Of a stretch of 8,886 nucleotides of DNA, positions 1 through 5,676 are shown in pieces (the stretch's first letter is position 1; the number at the start of each line of letters is the position of its first letter). The stretch is from Bacillota bacterium (GTDB taxonomy: Bacteria > Bacillota > Clostridia > Peptostreptococcales > Anaerovoracaceae), in assembly GCA_030535715.1 (NCBI GenBank), contig JAUNRL010000039.1, forward strand, positions 1 to 8,886, in the 5' to 3' direction. The position numbers and the translations under genes were made by a program. The notes under the pieces are model-generated. The model was not told where the DNA came from. It saw only the letters and a list, made by a program, of their open reading frames with translations, and ran no database searches.

Positions 1-495
1 CAGGAAGCCGTAGGACAGCACCAGCTTGCCGAAGAGTCCCGTAGTATGGGCCCACGGCAGCGTCTTGCTGAAATAGGCGCTGGTGTTCGACAGGATAATG
101 GAAGGAACATCGCTTCCCGTCAGCTTGATCAGGGAGCCGCCGAAGAAGTTGCCGATACCGACGCCGAAGGTGGTCATGGCCAGGCCCACCACGTTCTGAT
201 TCACCCGCAGGGTGATGGTCAGCACGCTGAACAGAAGTCCCATCAGCAGGGATCCTGCCAGGCAGGAGAGCAGCGGGATCACAATGGCCGGGAAAGCATG
301 CATATTTGCTCCTGCACTCTGTTCGTAGAGGAAAGCGCCGATCACGCCGCAGATGCCTCCCACGTACATGACGCCGGGGATGCCCAGATTCAGGCTGCCG
401 GCCTTCTCGGATATGGTTTCTCCGGTACATCCGAACAGAAGGGGAATGCCCTGTACGATGGCCCGGGGGATGAACCCAAACAGATCAAACATCAT
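1..495 (-). CDS. Nucleoside ABC transporter, second permease subunit (partial, C-terminus off the window)
   Basis: This is the N-terminal 165 residues of an inner-membrane permease of the branched-chain/ribose permease superfamily (BPD_transp_2), YufQ/NupQ type. I translated it from the minus strand; it runs to the window edge without a stop. The segment GETISEKAGSLNLGIPGVM (about residues 25-43) and the later NQNVVGLAMTTFGVG (about 101-115) are hallmarks of this subunit. The rest is hydrophobic, with several membrane spans. Start: ATG at 495, 8 nt after a strong AAGGAGGT (504-511); a second ATG follows directly at 492. The stop of the upstream permease gene shares one base with this start (TGATG), which suggests translational coupling. 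It would form a heterodimer with the upstream permease in a nucleoside importer. The subunit type is secure; the exact substrate is inferred. Confidence 0.93.
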   Translation of the reverse strand, partial: MMFDLFGFIPRAIVQGIPLLFGCTGETISEKAGSLNLGIPGVMYVGGICGVIGAFLYEQSAGANMHAFPAIVIPLLSCLAGSLLMGLLFSVLTITLRVNQNVVGLAMTTFGVGIGNFFGGSLIKLTGSDVPSIILSNTSAYFSKTLPWAHTTGLFGKLVLSYGFL

Positions 496-1640
496 CAGCG
501 GAGACCTCCTTCCCTGCCGGCATTCTTTACCTCTTTGATGGCTTTATCGGATCCCCGGAAGTTAATCCGGTAATTGATGAAGAATTCGCTGCCGATGATA
601 AAGAACAGGATGATCCCGGTCAGGATATCACCGAAGGACGGATTCAGGCCGTGGGCCGTGGAGATTTCTCCCGCGCCCCTGGACAGGATGCACAGCAGCA
701 GGCTGACCAGCACCATGGCCAGCGGGTTGAACTGAGCCAGCCAGGCCACCAGAATGCCCAGGAAGCCCCGGCCTCCCGCCAGTGTGGTGGTAATGGTATG
801 GTCGATGCCCGCCACCATGAGAAATCCGGTGAGACCGCAGATTCCCCCGGACACCAGCAGGGTCCGGAGGATGACCTTGTCCACCTTGATGCCTACATAA
901 CGTGCCGTGCTCTGGCTTTCGCCGACCACGGCGATCTCATAGCCGTGTTTGCTGTACTGCAGATAAATGTACATCACCACCGTCACGGCGGCCACCACCA
1001 GAATGGTCAGCAGATACTGATACACACCGATGTCTGGCAGCCATCCCGCTTTGGTGGACTGGTTGATGATGCCTACGGTAAATGAACCCTTCGGGTTTTC
1101 CCAGATGATGATGTAGTAGGCAACCAGCTGAATCGCCACATAGTTCATCATCAGGGTGAACAGCACTTCATTGGTATTCCATCTCGCCTTGAAAAAAGCG
1201 GGGATGCCGGCCCAGACCGCGCCGATGGCCACCGAACCGATCAGCGAGACCAGAATGATGACCCCGCCGGGTACTTTTCCGTTCAGGTAGATCATGCACG
1301 CCGCGGTGAGCCACGCGCCGATGAGAACCTGGCCTTCGCCGCCCAGGTTCCAGAACTTCATCCGGAAGGCCGGCGCCATGGCAACGGAAATGCAGAGCAG
1401 GATTGCGGTTTCCTTGCCCAGAATCCAGATCTTCCGCTCTGTTCCGAAGGAACCCTCCAGAATACTTGCGAAGACATTCAGGGGATCCAGCCCTGTTGTC
1501 GCCATCGTCACGACAGCGCATACAATGAGAGCGGCCACGATGGAAGCGATGCGGATCAGCCAGGCCTGCTTCCAGCCCATTTCCTTCCGTTTCGTCATGT
1601 GGATCAGCGGTTCCCTGCTGGCTTTGCCTGTTTTACTCAT
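495..1640 (-). CDS. Nucleoside ABC transporter, first permease subunit (YufP/NupP-like)
   Basis: A 381-residue integral membrane protein and the larger of the two permeases in BMP-type nucleoside importers. It has a basic cytoplasmic N-terminus, then about eight or more hydrophobic segments. Family motifs include FRMKFWNLGGEGQVLIGAW in the first half, WNTNEVLFTLMMNYVA in the middle, and GYEIAVVGESQSTARYVGI in the cytoplasmic loop that contacts the ATPase. Two starts are possible. GTG at 1649 lies only 2 nt from the GGGAGGGG ribosome site (1650-1657). ATG at 1640 lies 11 nt from its GGAGG core and is preferred. With that start the gene overlaps the end of the ATPase gene by 8 bp, and its TGA shares a base with the ATG of the next permease, so it sits in a tight operon. 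Transport of purine nucleosides is inferred from the family and from the riboswitch upstream of the operon. Confidence 0.94.
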   Translation of the reverse strand: MSKTGKASREPLIHMTKRKEMGWKQAWLIRIASIVAALIVCAVVTMATTGLDPLNVFASILEGSFGTERKIWILGKETAILLCISVAMAPAFRMKFWNLGGEGQVLIGAWLTAACMIYLNGKVPGGVIILVSLIGSVAIGAVWAGIPAFFKARWNTNEVLFTLMMNYVAIQLVAYYIIIWENPKGSFTVGIINQSTKAGWLPDIGVYQYLLTILVVAAVTVVMYIYLQYSKHGYEIAVVGESQSTARYVGIKVDKVILRTLLVSGGICGLTGFLMVAGIDHTITTTLAGGRGFLGILVAWLAQFNPLAMVLVSLLLCILSRGAGEISTAHGLNPSFGDILTGIILFFIIGSEFFINYRINFRGSDKAIKEVKNAGREGGLR

Positions 1641-3174
1641 CTTCTTCACCCCCTCCCAGTCTCGTCATCATCAGACCGACTCTGTTCTTGTCCACTCCCG
1701 GTCCGGGGACAATTCCGCTGACGCGGCCGCTGCAGAGCACCAGGATCCGGTCGCACAATTCCAGAAGTACGTCCAGATCCTCGCCCACATAGATCACGGC
1801 GACGCCGTTCTTCTTCTGCTGATTCAGCAGATCGTAAATCGTATAGGAGGAATTGATGTCCAGGCCCCGAACCGCGTAGGCTGACAGCAGCACCGTGGGC
1901 GAAGAAGCGATTTCCCGGCCGACCAGCACCTTCTGGACGTTGCCGCCCGAAAGCCGCCTGACCGGAGTGGATACGCCCGGGGTATTGACCTCCAGCTCGT
2001 CCACCACCTTCTCCGCCAGCTTTCTGGGGGTCTTGCGGTCGGTGAAGACGGATTTTCCCCGGCGGAAAGATCGAAGCATCATGTTGTCCGTCAGATCCAT
2101 GCTGCCCACAAGACCCATGCCCAGCCGGTCTTCGGGAACGAAGGACAGGGATACGCCCAGTTCAGCGATCTGCAGTGGGTTCTTCCCGATCAGATGCTCT
2201 TCCGACCCGTCGTCGTTGACGAAGCGGATGGAGCCGCTCTCCACGCGCTGCAGTCCGGCGATGGCCTCCAGCAGCTCCTTCTGGCCGCAGCCGGAGATTC
2301 CGGCGATGCCCAGGATTTCTCCGCTGTTGGCCGTGAAGGAAACTTTGTCCAGTTTCAGCACGTTGTCCGCGCTACGCACGGTCAGTCCCTCCACCCGGAT
2401 CCTGGGGCGCGGATTTACCGGGGCCGGCCGGTCGATGTTGAGGGTGACCTCCCGGCCGACCATCATGTTGGTCATCTCCTGCGCATTGGTCTCGCTGGTC
2501 TTCATCTCCCCGATGTATCTGCCTTTGCGAAGAACCGCAACCCGGTCGGAGATTTCCTGTACCTCGTGGAGCTTATGGGTGATGATAACCACGGTCTTGC
2601 CGTCCCGCTTCATGTTCCGCAGAACCGCGAAGAGCTTCTCCGTTTCCTGAGGCGTCAGCACCGCGGTGGGCTCATCCAGAATCAGGATGTCCGCGCCCCG
2701 GTAGAGAACCTTGACGATCTCCACGGTCTGCTTCTGGGAAACGGACATGTTGTAGATCTTCTGCGACGGGTCTACGTCAAAGCCGTAGGTATCGCAGATC
2801 CTGCGAATCCGCTCCCCCGCCCGGCCCAGGTTCAGACGCCGGCCTTCTTTCTCCAGACCCAGGACGATGTTCTCGGCGGCGGTGAAGACGTCCACCAGCT
2901 TGAAGTGCTGATGGATCATGCCGATTTTGTATTCGAAAGCTTCTCTCGGTGATGCGATGGTCACCGGCTCGCCGTTGATATGAATCTGTCCCGCGTCCGG
3001 GAAGTAAATGCCGGAAAGCATATTCATCAGGGTGGTCTTGCCGCTGCCGTTTTCTCCCAGCAGCGAGAGGATCTCGCCCTTGTAAATATCCAGACTCACA
3101 TCATCATTGGCTACGATAGTGCCGAAAATCTTCGTGATGTTCCGCATGGATACGGCGGGTGTTTTCCTGTCCAA
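1633..3174 (-). CDS. Nucleoside ABC transporter, two-domain ATP-binding subunit (YufO/NupO-like)
   Basis: A 513-residue cytoplasmic ATPase with two fused nucleotide-binding domains, the sugar/nucleoside-type layout also seen in RbsA and YufO. Domain 1 has Walker A GENGSGKTT (about residues 40-48), a Q-loop (MIHQHF), a signature-position segment MSVSQKQ (about 143-149), Walker B ILILDEP (about 163-169) and the H-loop IITHK. Domain 2 has the degenerate Walker A GISGCGQKE (about 293-300), an intact signature LSGGNVQ (about 408-414) and RGLD after a divergent Walker B. One composite ATP site (Walker A of domain 1 with the signature of domain 2) therefore looks complete and the other looks inactive. 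Start: TTG at 3174, preceded by AAAGGA with 9-nt spacing. An in-frame TTG at 3204 has no ribosome site and abuts a terminator hairpin; ATG at 3147 also lacks one. Overlaps the next gene by 8 bp. Confidence 0.93.
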   Translation of the reverse strand: MDRKTPAVSMRNITKIFGTIVANDDVSLDIYKGEILSLLGENGSGKTTLMNMLSGIYFPDAGQIHINGEPVTIASPREAFEYKIGMIHQHFKLVDVFTAAENIVLGLEKEGRRLNLGRAGERIRRICDTYGFDVDPSQKIYNMSVSQKQTVEIVKVLYRGADILILDEPTAVLTPQETEKLFAVLRNMKRDGKTVVIITHKLHEVQEISDRVAVLRKGRYIGEMKTSETNAQEMTNMMVGREVTLNIDRPAPVNPRPRIRVEGLTVRSADNVLKLDKVSFTANSGEILGIAGISGCGQKELLEAIAGLQRVESGSIRFVNDDGSEEHLIGKNPLQIAELGVSLSFVPEDRLGMGLVGSMDLTDNMMLRSFRRGKSVFTDRKTPRKLAEKVVDELEVNTPGVSTPVRRLSGGNVQKVLVGREIASSPTVLLSAYAVRGLDINSSYTIYDLLNQQKKNGVAVIYVGEDLDVLLELCDRILVLCSGRVSGIVPGPGVDKNRVGLMMTRLGGGEEDE

Positions 3175-3178
3175 TGTG

Positions 3179-3190
3179 TCCTTTCCTTTC
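3179..3190 (-). promoter_or_regulatory. Ribosome binding site fixing a TTG start
   Basis: On the minus strand this reads GAAAGGAAAGGA. AAAGGA lies 9 nt upstream of the TTG at 3174, and a second AAGGA lies 4 nt upstream. The alternative starts at 3204 (TTG) and 3147 (ATG) have no comparable site, so this decides the start of the ATPase gene. Confidence 0.6.
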
Positions 3191-3207
3191 TGATGCTCAT
3201 GCAAAGG

Positions 3208-3239
3208 AAAAAGGGAAACTCCAGATCCGGAGTTTCCCT
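3208..3239 (-). terminator. Intrinsic terminator/attenuator between the binding-protein and ATPase genes
   Basis: On the minus strand a perfect 11-bp stem, AGGGAAACTCC paired with GGAGTTTCCCT around a 6-nt loop (3223-3228), is followed directly by TTTTT, CC and TTT. It begins 17 nt after the lipoprotein stop codon and ends about 34 nt before the ATPase start. Its place inside an operon suggests partial termination, which would make more binding protein than membrane and ATPase subunits. It could also protect the 3' end of the upstream message. Confidence 0.8.
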
Positions 3240-3255
3240 GAAGATTGATTGCCTT

Positions 3256-4524
3256 TTAATCGATGGATTCGAACTTGGTATCCAGAAGCTTGATGCCGTC
3301 GATCTGTACGTTGAAGTACGGAGCCGAACGGAATTCGGATTCATGGAAGAAGCCGTCCTTGACCGCCTCGGTGTCACCGGCAAAGCTCTCATCATATTCC
3401 ACGTCAGCCATGTAACTGGTCAGGTGTCCTTCGCTGTCCGTCTTGGCCGTGGTGTTGATGAACTTCTTCGGATCGATGGTCGATACCGTGAAGATGGAGG
3501 TGTCGAAGACCTTGATCTCGCCGGAATCCAGCTTGGCCGTAACTTCCTTGATCTTCTCCGCCGTGCCTTCCGCCGCGACCTTTTCATTGGGCTCGGTCAG
3601 CAGAACCGACCCGGTCTCTCTCGTACCGCACCAGTCGGTGTCAAACTTTCCGTCGTTCTGCATGCCCTCGATGGCATACTTGTAGAACGGGGTCCAGTTG
3701 ATTCTGGAAGAGATGATGTAGGTGTTCGGGCAGGCTTCCTGCGTGCTGCCGTTATAGGATACATCAGGTACGCCGGCCTTTTCGCAGGCAGTCGGCGCGC
3801 CCATGGAGTCGGCATGCTGGGAGATCAGTACGCAGCCGTTGTCGATCAGTTTGTTGGCCGCTTCCTTCTCCGCGGTCTCGTTGAGCCAGGAACCGGTGAA
3901 GGTAACTTCCATCGTCACATCCGGGCAGATGGACCTGGCGCCCAGATAGAAGGAAGTGTATCCGGAGATTACCTCGGCATAGGTCAGCGCGCCGACATAA
4001 CCCATCTTCGCCTGATCAGCCGTGATGTCGCCCTTTTCGATCATTTCGTTCAGCTTCATGCCCGCTGCAACGCCGGCCAGGTAACGGCCTTCATAGATGG
4101 TCGCGAAGGCGTTGTGGAAATTGTCCAGCCCTTCTGTCTTGGCTCTGTCTCCCGTACAGGAAACGAACTGAACACCGGGGAAGTCTGTTGCCGCCTGAAT
4201 GATGTAGGGCTGATGTCCATAGGAATCGGCAAAGACAATGCCGCAACCGGCATCCGCCAGCTCCGCCGCCGCTTCATAGGCCTGCTGATCCTCGGGGATA
4301 TTGGTCTTGATCTGATACTCGATGCCTTCGTCTTTACAGGCCTCCTTGAAGCCATTGATGAAGTTCAGGTCATAGCCGGAGTTCTCATCGTGCAGACAGA
4401 TGAGGCCGACCTTCATGGCCTGATCGGATTCGCCCTCGCCACCCGAGCCGCCGCATGACGTCAGCACTGTGCCAACAGCAAACACCATGGCCAGATTCAG
4501 AACCAGTACAATTACTTTTTTCAT
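3256..4524 (-). CDS. BMP-family nucleoside-binding lipoprotein of an ABC importer
   Basis: A 422-residue substrate-binding lipoprotein (BMP/PnrA/NupN family). It would be anchored outside the membrane and deliver a nucleoside to the permeases encoded downstream. The N-terminus MKKVIVLVLNLAMVFAVG is a signal peptide ending in lipobox LTSC, with the modified Cys at 24, followed by a Gly/Ser/Glu linker. The mature protein starts MKVGLICLHDENSGYDLNFINGF, as in periplasmic-binding folds. Later family-like segments are GCGIVFADSYGHQ, YEGRYLAGVAAG and ISQHADSMGAPTACEKAGV. Start: ATG at 4524, 7 nt after AGGAGG (4532-4537). An in-frame upstream ATG at 4632 would put 36 residues, encoded by riboswitch leader RNA, before the signal peptide and is rejected. 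The protein is longer than typical members of about 350-370 residues; the extra length is mostly in the C-terminal third. It is the first gene of the operon, under the purine riboswitch. Confidence 0.94.
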   Translation of the reverse strand: MKKVIVLVLNLAMVFAVGTVLTSCGGSGGEGESDQAMKVGLICLHDENSGYDLNFINGFKEACKDEGIEYQIKTNIPEDQQAYEAAAELADAGCGIVFADSYGHQPYIIQAATDFPGVQFVSCTGDRAKTEGLDNFHNAFATIYEGRYLAGVAAGMKLNEMIEKGDITADQAKMGYVGALTYAEVISGYTSFYLGARSICPDVTMEVTFTGSWLNETAEKEAANKLIDNGCVLISQHADSMGAPTACEKAGVPDVSYNGSTQEACPNTYIISSRINWTPFYKYAIEGMQNDGKFDTDWCGTRETGSVLLTEPNEKVAAEGTAEKIKEVTAKLDSGEIKVFDTSIFTVSTIDPKKFINTTAKTDSEGHLTSYMADVEYDESFAGDTEAVKDGFFHESEFRSAPYFNVQIDGIKLLDTKFESID

Positions 4525-4554
4525 TTTTGCTCCTCCTGTAAATGAAAATGACTG

Positions 4555-4589
4555 AAAAAACAACAAAACAGGCATTCTCCTGCCTGTCT
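4555..4589 (-). terminator. Riboswitch expression-platform terminator
   Basis: On the minus strand ACAGGCA (4581-4587) pairs with TGCCTGT (4568-4574) around a 6-nt loop. An outer AG/TT extension lengthens the stem to about 9 bp. The 3' side runs into TTTTGTTGTTTTTT (to 4555). It lies about 43 nt after the purine aptamer and about 20 nt before the lipoprotein ribosome site. That is the expected position for ligand-induced transcription termination. A smaller hairpin (CCGAA/TTCGG, 4609-4624) stands between aptamer and terminator. I could not identify a convincing antiterminator that would break this stem. Confidence 0.75.
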
Positions 4590-4631
4590 GCCAATACGGA
4601 TGAGCGCCCCGAAGAGTCTTTCGGACAATCA

Positions 4632-4697
4632 ACCAATAGTCGTAAATAAGGTGTTACGGTAGAAACGCACTAACCATATCTTCGTGCTTATATTGGC
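4632..4697 (-). promoter_or_regulatory. Purine riboswitch aptamer, guanine class
   Basis: The minus strand shows the purine aptamer core in order. P1 5' strand GCCAATA is followed by J1/2 TATAAG and P2 GCAC/GTGC with loop L2 GATATGG. Then come J2/3 GTTTCTACC, P3 GTAA/TTAC with loop L3 CACCTTA, and J3/1 GACTA leading into the P1 3' strand TATTGGT. The GG of L2 and the CC of L3 needed for the loop-loop contact are present. The C in GACTA corresponds to the specificity base C74, which marks guanine/hypoxanthine/xanthine rather than adenine (U74). It lies in the leader of the nucleoside transporter operon, so guanine-type purines probably shut off import. Confidence 0.93.
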
Positions 4698-4711
4698 ATA
4701 TATAGTATTGT

Positions 4712-4739
4712 CACAGGGGACTCAGCCCTTTCCCCTGTG
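4712..4739. repeat. Inverted repeat at the predicted transcript 5' end
   Basis: Perfect 9-bp arms, CACAGGGGA (4712-4720) and TCCCCTGTG (4731-4739), flank a 10-nt centre. The minus-strand promoter predicts transcription start near 4738. The repeat would therefore either form a hairpin at the extreme 5' end of the riboswitch leader or act as a protein operator over the start site. It has no T-run, so it is not an intrinsic terminator. Confidence 0.7.
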
Positions 4740-4744
4740 GTTAA

Positions 4745-4773
4745 ATTCTACTTGAGAAAAGCCCCCGGGTCAA
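4745..4773 (-). promoter_or_regulatory. Promoter of the nucleoside transporter operon
   Basis: On the minus strand, -35 TTGACC (4768-4773) and -10 TAGAAT (4745-4750) are separated by exactly 17 bp; each matches the sigma-A consensus at 5 of 6 bases. The predicted start near 4738 precedes the purine aptamer by about 40 nt, which gives a leader of about 214 nt before the lipoprotein ATG. Confidence 0.75.
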
Positions 4774-4781
4774 GAAAAACA

Positions 4782-4810
4782 TGGACTTATTTTTGTCCTT
4801 ATTGTATACT
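4782..4810 (+). promoter_or_regulatory. Promoter of the phosphoribosyltransferase gene
   Basis: -35 TGGACT (4782-4787) and -10 TATACT (4805-4810) have 17-bp spacing. The -10 is a 5 of 6 match and the -35 a 4 of 6 match. The predicted start is near 4817, leaving a 5' untranslated region of about 93 nt. The -35 box is 8 bp from that of the divergent transporter promoter. No riboswitch motif was seen in this leader. Confidence 0.6.
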
Positions 4811-4909
4811 TCTCCTGTAGTTCAATATTATTCCAGATTATACTCGCAAACTGCGCCTTCGCCGATCGACCGCCGGAGCGACGAGGCACTCTCAGAAAGA
4901 AGGTCCATC

Positions 4910-5461
4910 ATGTTTTACACCATCGACATCGCCGGAATGAAACGCGACCTGAAACTGTTCCCCGTCAGCGACGATCTGCAGATTGCCGCCTTCATTCTCT
5001 TCGGCGATGTGGAGATTACCAAACATACGGCGCAGAAGCTTCTGGAAAAAGCGCCGGATTTTGATCTGATTGTCACGGCGGAAGCCAAAAGCATTCCCCT
5101 GGCCTACGAAATGGCGGTCCAGGCCGGCATGAACGACTACATCATCGCCCGCAAGGGCGTCAAGATTTATATGGAGGATGTAATCCGGGCCAGCGTCCGC
5201 TCCATCACCACAGAGAATGTCCAGACCCTCTATCTGGGCAGGGAGGAAGCGGATCGGATCAGGGGCAGACGCATTCTCATCATCGATGATGTGATCAGCA
5301 CCGGAGAGTCTCTGCGGGCAATCGAAGAAATTGTGCATCAGGCCGGCGGCAACATCGTCGGCAAGATGGCTGTGCTGGCCGAAGGCGACGCCTTCGACCG
5401 GGAGGACATCACCGTCCTGGCCAAGCTGCCGCTTTTTGACGGGGACGGCAACGTGCTGTAG
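4910..5461 (+). CDS. Phosphoribosyltransferase, adenine/xanthine PRT-like
   Basis: A 183-residue cytosolic type I PRTase. The PRPP-binding motif ILIIDDVISTGES is at residues 122-134. The upstream strand/loop VTAEAKSIPLAYEMA (about 55-69) occupies the position of the EARG(F)-type segment of Apt and Xpt proteins. Length fits small purine PRTases (170-200). These enzymes condense a free purine base with PRPP to give the nucleotide, which traps imported base. Start: ATG at 4910, 6 nt after AGAAGG; an in-frame ATG at 4781 lies upstream of the predicted transcription start and is rejected. It is divergent from the purine-riboswitch transporter operon, which supports purine salvage. The base cannot be read from the sequence. 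A PRT-fold regulator is possible in principle, but no DNA-binding domain is present. Confidence 0.88.
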   Translation: MFYTIDIAGMKRDLKLFPVSDDLQIAAFILFGDVEITKHTAQKLLEKAPDFDLIVTAEAKSIPLAYEMAVQAGMNDYIIARKGVKIYMEDVIRASVRSITTENVQTLYLGREEADRIRGRRILIIDDVISTGESLRAIEEIVHQAGGNIVGKMAVLAEGDAFDREDITVLAKLPLFDGDGNVL

Positions 5462-5467
5462 GTGCCG

Positions 5468-5490
5468 GGCCGCAGCCGCGGCCTCCTTTT
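5468..5490 (+). terminator. Short GC-rich hairpin just after the phosphoribosyltransferase stop
   Basis: GGCCGC (5468-5473) pairs with GCGGCC (5478-5483) across an AGCC loop and is followed by TCCTTTT. The stem is short and the T-run interrupted, so this is a weak terminator candidate ahead of a stronger one. Confidence 0.4.
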
Positions 5491-5495
5491 GGAGA

Positions 5496-5516
5496 CCCGC
5501 AAAGGCAACTCCCGTG
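5496..5516 (+). repeat. 21-bp direct repeat, copy 1
   Basis: An exact copy of the sequence at 5560-5580, starting CCCGCAAAGG and ending ACTCCCGTG; the start-to-start distance is 64 bp. Its last four bases are part of the 5' arm of the terminator at 5513-5532. Confidence 0.85.
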
Positions 5517-5538
5517 AGCCTGCAGGCTCACGTTTTTT
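5513..5538 (+). terminator. Intrinsic terminator of the phosphoribosyltransferase gene
   Basis: A perfect 8-bp stem CGTGAGCC/GGCTCACG with a TGCA loop (the whole 20-bp block is palindromic), followed by TTTTTT. It begins 52 nt after the stop codon and is a textbook plus-strand terminator. Confidence 0.9.
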
Positions 5539-5559
5539 CAGATTCAGGCCCATTTCGAC

Positions 5560-5580
5560 CCCGCAAAGGCAACTCCCGTG
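5560..5580 (+). repeat. 21-bp direct repeat, copy 2
   Basis: Identical to 5496-5516. In this copy CAAAGG (5564-5569) and CCCGTG (5575-5580) are complementary to CCTTTG (5611-5616) and CACGGG (5603-5608), so the repeat can pair with the next hairpin and compete with it. Confidence 0.85.
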
Positions 5581-5585
5581 GGCAT

Positions 5586-5618
5586 GACAAAAGGCCCCTC
5601 TTCACGGGGACCTTTGTC
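5586..5618 (-). terminator. Hairpin, probable terminator of the dihydropyrimidinase gene
   Basis: GACAAAAGGCCCC (5586-5598) and GGGGACCTTTGTC (5606-5618) pair at 11 of 13 positions around a 7-nt loop. Read on the minus strand the GC-rich inner stem runs into CCTTTTGTC, as expected for a terminator about 59 nt after the dihydropyrimidinase stop. It may act in both directions. Confidence 0.55.
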
Positions 5619-5627
5619 TACGGTCTG

Positions 5628-5654
5628 AAACCGCTGCATGACGCAGCGGTTTTT
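5628..5654 (+). terminator. Strong bidirectional-looking terminator hairpin
   Basis: A perfect 10-bp stem AAACCGCTGC/GCAGCGGTTT with an ATGAC loop. Plus-strand readout is followed by further T bases (five T in all at 5650-5654). On the minus strand only three T follow, so plus-strand termination is favoured. It lies 22 nt from the dihydropyrimidinase stop and should stop plus-strand read-through into that gene. Confidence 0.75.
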
Positions 5655-5676
5655 CCTGTTGTTGTCTGTGGTCGGT

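Noticed and set aside
46..573. Plus-strand reading frame at the left edge
   Set aside because: It runs antisense to both permease genes, whose minus-strand translations carry clear family motifs.
2980..4458. Long plus-strand reading frame (492 codons) opposite the lipoprotein gene
   Set aside because: It lies wholly antisense to well-recognised genes, has no ribosome site, and its translation resembles no family; it reflects codon bias of the opposite strand.
4525..4632. 36-residue N-terminal extension of the lipoprotein from ATG 4632
   Set aside because: It would be translated from the riboswitch terminator region and would bury the signal peptide; ATG 4524 has an excellent ribosome site.
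4697..4738. Promoter using GTGACA and TATAAG just before the aptamer
   Set aside because: Transcription would start inside the aptamer and delete the P1 5' strand; the TTGACC/TAGAAT promoter upstream is better placed and a better match.
4781..4909. 43-residue N-terminal extension of the phosphoribosyltransferase from ATG 4781
   Set aside because: It begins inside the promoter, upstream of the predicted transcription start, and lacks a ribosome site.
5496..5580. CRISPR-like array from the two 21-bp repeats
   Set aside because: There are only two copies, the spacer contains a terminator, and no cas genes are present.
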